Under the pieces are notes generated by a model that searched no databases, had not been told where the DNA came from, and worked only from the letters and a program-made list of their open reading frames with translations. Shown one piece after another: positions 1 through 4,934 of a stretch of DNA of 8,233 bases. The DNA is from DATBLY01 sp036555125. Lineage in GTDB: Bacteria > Actinomycetota > UBA4738 > HRBIN12. The stretch is taken from positions 1-8,233 of the forward strand of contig DATBLY010000093.1 of assembly GCA_036555125.1 (NCBI GenBank), in the 5' to 3' direction. The number at the start of each line of letters is the position of its first letter. Within the stretch, counting starts at the first letter, position 1. The position numbers and the translations under genes are program-made.

Positions 1-488
1 AGCGCCTTGCCCTGACGGACGGCGGCGTCCAGCGCGCCCATCGTCTCCTCGAGCGGGGTCTCGGGATCGAAGCGGTGGGAGTAGAAGATGTCGACGTAGT
101 CGAGACCCATCCGTCGCAGGCTCTGGTCCAGCGACGCGTGCAGGTACTTCCGGGACCCCCACTCGCCGTACGGGCCGGGCCACATGTCGTAGCCGGCCTT
201 CGTGGAGACGATCAGCTCGTCGCGGTACGGCCGCAGGTCCTGCGCGAGGATCCGCCCGAACGTCTCCTCCGCGGAACCGTAGGGGGGGCCGTAGTTGTTC
301 GCCAGGTCGAGCTGGGTGATCCCGAGGTCGAACGCCCGCAGGACGATCGCGCGGCTGACCTCGAGCGGCCGGTCGCCGCCGAAGTTCTGCCAGAGGCCGA
401 GCGAGATCGCGGGCAGCCGCACGCCGCTGCGACCCGACCGGCGGTAGACCATCGTCTCGTAGCGACCCGCGGCGGCGACGTAGGGCAC
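1..488 (-). CDS. Aldo/keto reductase, YghZ/Gpr type (L-glyceraldehyde 3-phosphate reductase-like), C-terminus cut by window edge
   Basis: NADPH-dependent oxidoreductase of the aldo/keto reductase superfamily, TIM-barrel fold, cytoplasmic. About 162 residues are visible of an expected 330-350; the 3' part lies beyond the left edge. The N-terminus strongly resembles E. coli YghZ: a short leader with RYETMVYRRSGRSG, then GLWQNFG, DLANNYGPPYGSAEE, STKAGYDMWPGPYG and YVDIFYSHR. The catalytic tetrad can be placed at Asp61, Tyr66, Lys97 and His138, all intact. YghZ-type enzymes reduce L-glyceraldehyde 3-phosphate and methylglyoxal-like aldehydes; the exact substrate here is inferred from similarity. 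The GTG start at 488 was chosen because it restores the family's usual N-terminal leader; the next Met is residue 13. No Shine-Dalgarno is visible, but a -10-like box lies 6 nt upstream, so the mRNA may be leaderless. The NTase gene at 574 is divergent. Confidence 0.93.
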   Translation of the reverse strand, partial: MPYVAAAGRYETMVYRRSGRSGVRLPAISLGLWQNFGGDRPLEVSRAIVLRAFDLGITQLDLANNYGPPYGSAEETFGRILAQDLRPYRDELIVSTKAGYDMWPGPYGEWGSRKYLHASLDQSLRRMGLDYVDIFYSHRFDPETPLEETMGALDAAVRQGKA

Positions 489-494
489 GGCGGA

Positions 495-525
495 AGGGTA
501 GCCGAACCCCGAGGTTGCCCTTCAA
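495..525 (-). promoter_or_regulatory. Putative promoter of the aldo/keto reductase gene (leaderless type)
   Basis: Reading the minus strand, TTGAAG (525-520) is followed after 19 nt by TACCCT (500-495). The GTG start codon at 488 comes 6 nt after the -10 box, so transcription would begin at or next to the start codon. The 19-nt spacer is longer than ideal and the -35 match is partial; the call rests mainly on the TANNNT box and the absence of a ribosome binding site. Confidence 0.4.
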
Positions 526-573
526 GACCGGGGCGGTCCTGCGCCGATACCTCCGGGTGGAGGAGGACGCACC

Positions 574-1254
574 ATGGCGACCGAGATCTTCGATCCCCTT
601 CGCATCCTGGCGAGCCTGGAGGCCCACGGGGTCCGCTACGTGCTGATCGGCGGGCTCGCGGCGGTCGCCCATGGATCGCCGACCGAGACCGACGACGTCG
701 ACATCTGCCTCGCGGGCGACGACCAGAACCTCCGCCGCGTCGGGCTCGCGCTGGCCGACCTGGGTGGTCGGGACAACCCGGCCACCTCCACGGGGACCAA
801 GGTCAGCTTCGAGACCGAGGCCGGGCGTCTGGACTGCTTCGAGCTGCTCCCGACGATGGCGGGGTATCCCGAGCTCAGCGAGGATGCCGTGCTGATCGAC
901 ATCGGCCACGGGATCCGCGTCCATATCGCATCGATCGTCGACCTGACGGAGATGACCCGTTCGGCCGGCGACCTGACGCGGGCGGCCCACCTCGCCGCGC
1001 TGGCGCAGGGCACCGACGTGGTCGAGGTCGACCCGCCCCGAGAGCGACGTCGGTTGCGCCTCCCGTTGCCGCGGCCATCGAAGGAACCGAAGGAGCGCAA
1101 GCGGCCCGACCGTCTGGTCGACCTGTCGACCGACCCCGACCCGGAGCCGACCACGTGGACCGAGAAGGTCCTGCGCAAGCTCGAGAACGTCGACGCGTTC
1201 CTGACCGACCTGAACGAGAACGGCCTGCCGAATCGGCGGGACCGGAAGGCCTGA
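574..1254 (+). CDS. MNT/AbiEii-like nucleotidyltransferase-fold protein
   Basis: 226-aa protein of the DNA polymerase beta-like nucleotidyltransferase fold, in the group containing AbiEii toxins and MNT-type proteins. Visible family marks are the start motif LIGGLAAVAHGS (residues 24-35), the metal-binding pair in TETDDVDI (Asp41 and Asp43), and a third strand RLDCF whose Asp87 would complete the carboxylate triad. Such enzymes transfer a nucleotide from an NTP to protein, RNA or small-molecule targets; the target here is unknown. Where relatives often carry a GRxKDxxDL segment, this protein has GDLTRAAHL (132-140), so the usual Lys-Asp pair is absent. Residues 150-226 are a charged, Pro-rich tail not expected in the minimal domain. 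The ATG is well supported by GGAGGAGG at 559-566, 7 nt upstream. No co-directional antitoxin partner is adjacent, which argues against a simple toxin-antitoxin operon. Confidence 0.8.
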   Translation: MATEIFDPLRILASLEAHGVRYVLIGGLAAVAHGSPTETDDVDICLAGDDQNLRRVGLALADLGGRDNPATSTGTKVSFETEAGRLDCFELLPTMAGYPELSEDAVLIDIGHGIRVHIASIVDLTEMTRSAGDLTRAAHLAALAQGTDVVEVDPPRERRRLRLPLPRPSKEPKERKRPDRLVDLSTDPDPEPTTWTEKVLRKLENVDAFLTDLNENGLPNRRDRKA

Positions 1255-1263
1255 GGGTCGGCG

Positions 1264-1506
1264 CTACCTCTTCGGCTGCTGACGCGCGGAGCGGCGGACG
1301 CGCCCCACGGACCACGCGTGCACGCGGATGTCGATCGCGCCGTCCCCCTGGCCCTCGCGGATCTCGAGCCTCTCGCCGAGGTGCTCCCGGGCGAGGCGTT
1401 GCAGCTCGGGGACGACCGCCACCGGGTCCGGTCGCACGCCGTCCGACATCCGGTCGCGCAGCCCGGACGTCAGGTCGTAGGAGTCGCGGAGCGGTGAGAC
1501 GGACAT
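1264..1506 (-). CDS. Hypothetical 80-aa protein
   Basis: Small cytoplasmic-looking protein of unknown function. It is accepted as a gene because the ATG follows a clear Shine-Dalgarno (GGAGGA, 6 nt upstream) and because nearly every codon has G or C in the third position, as in neighbouring genes. The N-terminal half has alternating charged and polar residues; the middle (about 33-48) looks like an amphipathic helix (PELQRLAREHLGERLEI), followed by a likely strand around AIDIRVHAWSV (57-67) and a basic C-terminal tail (RVRRSARQQPKR). There is no signal peptide, membrane segment or Cys/His metal motif. It ends 9 nt from the end of the nucleotidyltransferase gene and is convergent with it. I do not recognise the family. 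Confidence 0.68.
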   Translation of the reverse strand: MSVSPLRDSYDLTSGLRDRMSDGVRPDPVAVVPELQRLAREHLGERLEIREGQGDGAIDIRVHAWSVGRVRRSARQQPKR

Positions 1507-1605
1507 CGCGGATCCTCCATCGTCGAGCGGTTCCGGTGCGAGGGTTCACGGTAGGACGACCCGTTCCGTGACTGAAGGGGTCGGTCGGCCATTCCTGTGG
1601 TCCGG

Positions 1606-1629
1606 AGGTCGCGACCGCGACCTAGGTCG
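1606..1629. repeat. Stacked palindromes / hairpin in the gap between the coiled-coil gene and the 80-aa gene
   Basis: Two perfect palindromes lie next to each other: GGTCGCGACC (1607-1616) and CGACCTAGGTCG (1618-1629). The sequence can also fold as a hairpin with a 7-bp stem, AGGTCGC and GCGACCT, around a GACC loop (1606-1623). It sits 50-70 nt beyond the stop of the coiled-coil gene (minus) and about 100 nt upstream of the 80-aa gene start. It could be a protein-binding operator, or part of a transcription terminator without a U tract. The rest of the 1507-1677 gap holds nothing else I can support. Confidence 0.5.
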
Positions 1630-1677
1630 AAGGCCCGCGTCCCACCCTCGGCTCCGGCGGCGTGGTCGGGACCTGCG

Positions 1678-2490
1678 TCACCGCCGGCGCGCCCGCTCTT
1701 TCTCGGCGCGTTCGAGCGCCCGGCGCGTACGCTTCGCCTGGAGCTGGGCGGCCGACAGGTCCGCCTCCGCGTCACGGAGCGCGGCCTTCGCGGTCTCGAG
1801 ACGCTCGCGCGCGGTCTCGACCGCGGCCATCGTCCGGTCCCGCGCCCGCTCGGCCTTCGTCAGCGCTCGGTCCTGCTCCTCGCCCGCCGCCGTCAGCGAC
1901 GCGATCTCCGCGTCGAGGGCGGCGGCGCGGTCCGCCCACGTCGCGGCCGGCTGCACCTCGTCCGCGGGTTCGACCTCGCCGGCATCCACCAGCGAGAGGC
2001 CGAGCCCGAACCCGCTCGATGGCCGCACGGTCTTCTCGACGGTGCCGGTCCGCAGCCGTTCGCCTGCTTCGGCCTCGACGGAGGCGGCCTCGAGCATCCC
2101 CTGGATGTCCTCGCCGTGCGCGTCGGACGCGCGCCCGGCCTCCCGGAGGATCGCCCCGGCGCGGGCGGTGAGCTCCGCGACGAGGGCCCGCCGTCGCGCC
2201 GTCGCCTCGTGGAGCGCGGCGGGCGACCCGCCGCCGATCACGCCCCGCTGCGCCTCGGTCAGGGCCTCCCCGCTGGCGATCAGGCCGGCGATCGCGTCGG
2301 GCACCTCCGCCGAGAGCCGGTTCAGCGCCCAGGCGGCGACCGTGGGCTTGCGCAGGCGCCTCACGGTGGCCGCGTCGTCGTCCCTGCCCTCGTCCTTCAG
2401 CCGTCGGACCAACGCGTCCCGCCGCGCGACGAAGTCCTCGGGGGCTGCCTGGTAGAGCTCGGAGACGGCCCGGTCGGTCGCGTCGCTCAC
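1678..2490 (-). CDS. Uncharacterised alpha-helical protein with C-terminal coiled coil
   Basis: 270-aa soluble protein, no signal peptide or membrane segment. Residues 9-60 form a compact helical module with the pattern ELYQAAPEDFVARRDALVRR, then RRLRKPTVAAWALNRLS (44-60), which I recognise as a recurrent arrangement in uncharacterised actinobacterial proteins. Residues 60-150 continue helical. A short Gly/Ser-rich hinge (PSSGFGLGLSL, 157-167) leads to a long, charged, Ala/Arg/Glu-rich coiled coil (about 184-268) ending in a basic RAEKERARRR tail. The coiled coil suggests oligomerisation or a scaffold role, and the basic tail could touch nucleic acid; both are inference. The GTG at 2490 was chosen because it lies 7 nt after the stop of the DUF1801 gene, follows a GAGG Shine-Dalgarno, and gives a protein that begins just before the conserved module; the frame stays open farther upstream but only overlapping DUF1801. 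Confidence 0.82.
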   Translation of the reverse strand: MSDATDRAVSELYQAAPEDFVARRDALVRRLKDEGRDDDAATVRRLRKPTVAAWALNRLSAEVPDAIAGLIASGEALTEAQRGVIGGGSPAALHEATARRRALVAELTARAGAILREAGRASDAHGEDIQGMLEAASVEAEAGERLRTGTVEKTVRPSSGFGLGLSLVDAGEVEPADEVQPAATWADRAAALDAEIASLTAAGEEQDRALTKAERARDRTMAAVETARERLETAKAALRDAEADLSAAQLQAKRTRRALERAEKERARRR

Positions 2491-2497
2491 GCGGACC

Positions 2498-2839
2498 TCA
2501 TCCCCCGAGCGCGGCGCGGGCCAGGTCGCGCAGCTCGTCGTCGGAGATCGCCTGGGCGTCCTCGGGTCGGAGCCGGATCGTCCCCGCGCCGGTCTTGAGG
2601 GCCGGGTGACGCTCGACGAACCCACCGTCACGCCCGTCCCGCCACCCGTAGATCGACAGGCCGTGCTGCCACACGCCGACGAAGAGTCGCCGCTTCCCCA
2701 CCCGGTACGTGGGGATCCGGTAGGAGAGCACGACCTGGGCGTCGGGCCGCGCCTCGAGGATCAGGCCGTGGATGCGATCGAACAACGGCCGGAACCCCGG
2801 GGCGATCCCGTCGACGTACCCCTGCACCGCTCCGTCCAT
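2498..2839 (-). CDS. DUF1801 domain protein (YdhG-like)
   Basis: 113-aa cytoplasmic protein of the DUF1801 family, matching the usual 110-140 aa. The family pattern is visible as an N-terminal helix (VQGYVDGIAPGFRPLFDRIH, 5-24), then PDAQVVLSYRIPTYRV (32-47; the family usually has a SYxMPxY-type motif here), a strand pair with LFVGVWQHGLSIYG (52-65), and TIRLRPEDAQAISDDELRDL (87-106). Some relatives are annotated as iron or frataxin-like chaperones, but the family's biochemical role is not firmly established. The start at 2839 was chosen because it gives the standard family N-terminus and has GGGAGG just upstream, though the spacing of 2 nt is short; an ATG 24 nt upstream (2863) is an alternative. 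It is the first gene of an apparent two-gene operon with the coiled-coil gene. Confidence 0.85.
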   Translation of the reverse strand: MDGAVQGYVDGIAPGFRPLFDRIHGLILEARPDAQVVLSYRIPTYRVGKRRLFVGVWQHGLSIYGWRDGRDGGFVERHPALKTGAGTIRLRPEDAQAISDDELRDLARAALGG

Positions 2840-2952
2840 CGCCTCCCACCCTACCGGCCGCATCTCGACCGGGCGACGCCGAGACCGCCTCGGCCAGCAT
2901 GCCCGGTCGCGTCGGGGGTTCAACGGAGTCATCATGACGGCGGTTCGAGGGC

Positions 2953-2962
2953 GGAGGTGATC
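2953..2962 (+). promoter_or_regulatory. Extended Shine-Dalgarno, 10-nt match to the 16S rRNA tail
   Basis: GGAGGTGATC is complementary over 10 nt to the conserved 3' end of bacterial 16S rRNA (GAUCACCUCC). It sets the GTG at 2965 as the start of the small membrane protein, with 7 nt between GGAGG and GTG. This is much longer than the 4-6 nt matches seen elsewhere in the window and predicts strong translation. Confidence 0.8.
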
Positions 2963-2964
2963 AG

Positions 2965-3150
2965 GTGAGCAAGGGCAACGCGAGCGCGGCGGCCGGTGGG
3001 GGCGCGCTGTACGGGATCGGCATCTTCGGCGCCTGGGTGTACTTCTTCCAGACCGCGGACACGTTCTGGGAGTTCATCCTCGCGTTCTTCCAGGGCATCT
3101 TCTGGCCGGCCTGGATGGTCTACGAGGGCTTCAAGGCGCTCGGCGCGTGA
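2965..3150 (+). CDS. Small two-helix inner membrane protein (61 aa)
   Basis: Short integral membrane protein of unknown function. The N-terminus is a small polar, Ala/Gly-rich stretch (MSKGNASAAAGGGALYG); a first hydrophobic helix covers about 13-29 and a second aromatic-rich one about 34-56 (FWEFILAFFQGIFWPAWMVY), ending in GFKALGA. Similar short proteins with this SAAAGGGALYG plus FWPAW-type pattern are, to my recollection, found in several bacterial phyla and remain uncharacterised. The GTG start is fixed by a very strong Shine-Dalgarno at 2953-2962. It is divergent from the DUF1801 gene (125 nt apart) and heads a run of small plus-strand genes. High translation potential and aromatic-rich helices suggest an abundant membrane component, which is inference. 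Confidence 0.85.
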   Translation: MSKGNASAAAGGGALYGIGIFGAWVYFFQTADTFWEFILAFFQGIFWPAWMVYEGFKALGA

Positions 3151-3211
3151 CGGCCGAGCGCGACGACCGACGGCGCTAACCCCACCGGCTCCGCGCGCCG
3201 ATGCCTGGAGG

Positions 3212-3391
3212 ATGAACGCCACGACCTACGAGTGCCTGGTGTGCGAGCGTCCCGTGGAGGAGGACGAGTCACACGTCAGGCTCGTGCGCAGCGGCGGGGA
3301 TCCGCGGCCCGTCCACGAGGCGTGCATGCGGTCGATCCGGCGCACCGGTCCGTGGCCCGAGACGGGCCGCGGCGCCCGGTTGAGCCGGTAA
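3212..3391 (+). CDS. Putative small zinc-binding protein, CxxC/HxxC (59 aa)
   Basis: 59-aa protein with a likely zinc site made by Cys8 and Cys11 (YECLVCERP) and His35 and Cys38 (VHEACM), the spacing of a small treble-clef or zinc-ribbon knuckle. The linker between the two pairs is acidic then basic; the C-terminus is Arg/Gly-rich and probably disordered. Almost all codons end in G or C, supporting coding. No membrane segment or signal. Function unknown; such knuckles bind nucleic acid or protein partners. The ATG at 3212 is the only good start, but GGAGG (3207-3211) touches it directly, which is too close for normal initiation. A four-codon frame ATG CCT GGA GGA TGA (3201-3215) overlaps the start as ATGA, so re-initiation after this tiny leader is possible. 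It follows the 61-aa membrane gene by 61 nt. Confidence 0.68.
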   Translation: MNATTYECLVCERPVEEDESHVRLVRSGGDPRPVHEACMRSIRRTGPWPETGRGARLSR

Positions 3392-3426
3392 GGAAGACCG
3401 GGGCCGACCGGCCGGACGTGGCGCCC

Positions 3427-3455
3427 TCGAAACGGGCGGCCCGTTCGCCTATATT
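3427..3455 (+). promoter_or_regulatory. Putative promoter of the zinc-ribbon/DUF4190 gene (leaderless type)
   Basis: TCGAAA (3427-3432, four of six matches to TTGACA) and TATATT (3450-3455, five of six to TATAAT) are separated by an ideal 17 nt. The -10 box stands out as the only AT-rich hexamer in the area. The GTG start at 3465 is 9 nt after it and no Shine-Dalgarno is present, so the transcript would have almost no leader. Confidence 0.55.
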
Positions 3456-3464
3456 CGTGGGCGA

Positions 3465-3953
3465 GTGAGCGTCCGGACGTGGTTCTGCGCGCGGTGCGGT
3501 TCCCACCTCGAGGAAGGCGATCGGTACTGCGGATCGTGTGGGGCGCCGTCCGGTCGGTCGCCCGGATCCACCGTCGAGGCCTCGGCCTCGAGCGCCTCCG
3601 CAACGAGGTGGGAGCGGGTCTTCCGCGAGGGTGGTCCGGCGGACCGGGCGATCGCCGAGCAGGACGCACGGCACGAGGCCGTGTTCGGCCCGTCCCGCGC
3701 CCGTGCCGGCACTCCCATCCAGCCGGGCGCCCGCACCAACGGGACGGCCGTCGCCGCGCTCATCCTCTCGCTCGTCGGCCTCGTGATCGGAAGCATCCTC
3801 GGGGTCGCCCTCGGATATCAGGCGCAACGCGAGATCGACGGATCGGCGGGGACGCAGACGGGCCGAGGACTCGCGACGGCAGGCATCATCCTCGGATGGA
3901 TCGGCCTCGCCGCCTGGGGGTTGGTCTTCCTGGTCGCCGTCACGTCCCGGTGA
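3465..3953 (+). CDS. Zinc-ribbon and DUF4190 membrane protein
   Basis: 162-aa protein with an N-terminal zinc ribbon (Cys8, Cys11, Cys22, Cys25, in WFCARCG and RYCGSCGAP), a Ser/Ala-rich and charged linker (about 28-90), and a C-terminal DUF4190 domain. The latter shows two hydrophobic helices, about 95-117 (VAALILSLVGLVIGSILGVA) and 136-159, joined by the characteristic loop GYQAQREIDGSAGTQTGRGL in which DUF4190 relatives carry a similar A-x-x-x-I pattern. The zinc ribbon would face the cytoplasm. The family is widespread in Actinomycetota with no assigned biochemical role; zinc-ribbon membrane proteins of this kind are often thought to be adaptors or sensors, which is inference. The GTG start gives the zinc ribbon directly at the N-terminus and follows a good promoter. 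It is convergent with the beta-rich gene, 30 nt between stops. Confidence 0.87.
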   Translation: MSVRTWFCARCGSHLEEGDRYCGSCGAPSGRSPGSTVEASASSASATRWERVFREGGPADRAIAEQDARHEAVFGPSRARAGTPIQPGARTNGTAVAALILSLVGLVIGSILGVALGYQAQREIDGSAGTQTGRGLATAGIILGWIGLAAWGLVFLVAVTSR

Positions 3954-3955
3954 TC

Positions 3956-3983
3956 GGAGCCCCACGGCCGCCGAGGGCGCTCC
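3956..3983. terminator. Weak hairpin between convergent stop codons
   Basis: GGAGC (3956-3960) pairs with GCTCC (3979-3983), and CC (3961-3962) can continue with GG (3976-3977) past one bulged base. It fills the whole 30-nt gap between the DUF4190 gene and the convergent beta-rich gene. There is no U tract on either strand, so function as a bidirectional terminator is only suggested by position. Confidence 0.3.
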
Positions 3984-4463
3984 CTAGATCCGCCCCTTCG
4001 GGTCGCTCCCGTCGACCAGGAACGTGATCTCCCACCGCCCGTCGCTGCCCGTCGACCTCGACACGATGCACGGCTTCGGCTGGTCCCGATCCGGGACCTC
4101 GACGAGAGCGTCCTCGACCGGCACGCCGTCTTTGTAGGCGATCGCGTCCTCCGCCCGTCCGCCGTGCGTGAGGGACGGCGCCTCGACGAACGTGACCCGC
4201 ATCTCCGAGATCGCATCCGGGTCGCTCACCGACCACTCGATGCCTTGGCCGACGCTCACGTTCCCGCCGGTGGTGTCGTCCGCCTCGCCGGGAACGCCGA
4301 ACAGGTCGGCGGTCACCGTGATCTCGGTGGCCGGGCCCGGCTGCGGGGCGACCTCGATCCTGCCGGAGGTCCCCAGGTCGGCCGCGCCCTCCGGGTAGAC
4401 GAGCAGGGTCCCGCCGTCCGCGGTGCTGACCGTCATCGAGAACTGCGCTTCAGGGGTCATCAT
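3984..4463 (-). CDS. Hypothetical beta-rich protein (159 aa)
   Basis: I do not recognise this protein. It is rich in Thr, Ser, Gly, Val and acidic residues, with alternating hydrophobic patterns typical of a beta sandwich (FSMTVSTADGG 8-18, GRIEVAPQ 34-41, TEITVTADLFG 46-56, MRVTFVEAP 88-96, GRWEITFLVDGSD 142-154). It is strongly acidic and has a single Cys (132). There is no signal peptide or membrane helix, so it appears cytoplasmic although the composition resembles secreted Ig-like domains. The frame is open far upstream, but coding-like composition begins near 4463. The ATG there is the best start because a TACGGT -10-like box lies 7 nt upstream; a second in-frame ATG follows directly and a GTG lies 9 nt before (4472). 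It is divergent from the microprotein gene at 4688. Confidence 0.66.
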   Translation of the reverse strand: MMTPEAQFSMTVSTADGGTLLVYPEGAADLGTSGRIEVAPQPGPATEITVTADLFGVPGEADDTTGGNVSVGQGIEWSVSDPDAISEMRVTFVEAPSLTHGGRAEDAIAYKDGVPVEDALVEVPDRDQPKPCIVSRSTGSDGRWEITFLVDGSDPKGRI

Positions 4464-4470
4464 GATCGAC

Positions 4471-4500
4471 ACCGTAGCCGAGTTGAGGGTCCTCGGTCTC
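4471..4500 (-). promoter_or_regulatory. Putative promoter of the beta-rich protein gene (leaderless type)
   Basis: On the minus strand, GAGACC (4500-4495) is followed after 18 nt by TACGGT (4476-4471), and the ATG at 4463 comes 7 nt later. No Shine-Dalgarno precedes the ATG. The -35 match is poor (three of six), so the call relies on the TANNNT box and its position. Confidence 0.35.
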
Positions 4501-4574
4501 GGAGCGACGCTGGCTCCGGGACCTCCTTCCCTTCCGCAGCTCGAGTGGTGTCGGGACTCGTGCACGACCGAGGG

Positions 4575-4592
4575 TGCTCGATCGACCGAGCA
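4575..4592. repeat. Inverted repeat in the divergent intergenic region
   Basis: TGCTCG (4575-4580) and CGAGCA (4587-4592) flank ATCGAC, giving a 6-bp inverted repeat. GAGCATC then recurs as a direct repeat at 4588-4594 and 4607-4613. It lies in the 224-nt gap between the divergent beta-rich gene and the microprotein gene, where a regulator site is plausible. I found no convincing promoter for the microprotein in this gap. Confidence 0.3.
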
Positions 4593-4687
4593 TCTGAGAG
4601 TTCGCTGAGCATCCGCATCACGCGCAAGCCGTCGGAAGCGGCCGCCGGTACTACCCGTGGAACCACCGAGCAGACGAGGAGGTGGAC

Positions 4688-4828
4688 ATGGCATCGGAAC
4701 GGTCCGGATACGGGCGGAAGTGGAAGAAGTGGCTCGCGATCTACCTCGCGGTTGGAGCGGTCGCCTACGTCGTCTTGTACGTCGCCCTCTTCCATCACGG
4801 CGGCGGTGGGGGCGGCTTCCACTACTGA
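4688..4828 (+). CDS. 46-aa membrane microprotein with His/Gly-rich tail
   Basis: A short gene that length filters would miss. The protein has a basic, polar N-terminus (MASERSGYGRKWKKW), one hydrophobic helix (about 16-35, LAIYLAVGAVAYVVLYVALF), and a tail HHGGGGGGFHY. The positive N-terminal cluster predicts the N-terminus inside the cell and the His/Gly tail outside. Support for coding is the strong Shine-Dalgarno (AGGAGGTG at 4677-4684, five bases between GGAGG and the ATG), a sensible membrane protein architecture, and a terminator-like hairpin after the stop. Function is unknown; three His near the membrane surface could bind metal, which is speculation. Small proteins with one helix and a Gly-rich tail are common and poorly studied in high-GC Gram-positive bacteria. 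It is divergent from the beta-rich gene and convergent with tRNA-Leu. Confidence 0.75.
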   Translation: MASERSGYGRKWKKWLAIYLAVGAVAYVVLYVALFHHGGGGGGFHY

Positions 4829-4876
4829 CGGAACTCGACGCCACGACCTGAGCGCGTGAGGAACGCTGGAGGGATG

Positions 4877-4913
4877 AGGGACCCCGGAGGCCGATCCGCT
4901 CTCCGGGGTCTCT
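4877..4913. terminator. Strong hairpin, probable bidirectional terminator
   Basis: AGGGACCCCGGAG (4877-4889) pairs with CTCCGGGGTCTCT (4901-4913) over 13 bp, with one G-U wobble when read on the plus strand, around an 11-nt loop. It lies between the microprotein stop (4828) and the 3' end of the convergent tRNA-Leu (4935), where both transcripts should end. There is no U tract on either side, as in the stem-only terminators often proposed for high-GC Actinomycetota. Confidence 0.65.
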
Positions 4914-4934
4914 GCGTTCCCGTGGGCAGATGGG

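Noticed and set aside
574..1506. Toxin-antitoxin pair made of the nucleotidyltransferase and the 80-aa gene
   Set aside because: The genes are convergent rather than co-transcribed, and the small protein shows no DNA-binding or HEPN features expected of a partner.
75..1571. A 498-codon open frame on the plus strand across the aldo/keto reductase and nucleotidyltransferase
   Set aside because: It is antisense to the reductase in its first part and out of frame with the nucleotidyltransferase; the translation is Arg/Pro/Gly-rich low-complexity typical of GC-rich shadow frames, with no domain.
1597..2598. Long plus-strand open frames opposite the coiled-coil gene
   Set aside because: The minus strand has the operon structure, Shine-Dalgarno and a coherent helical protein; the plus-strand frames are Arg/Ala/Pro-rich and have no start signals.
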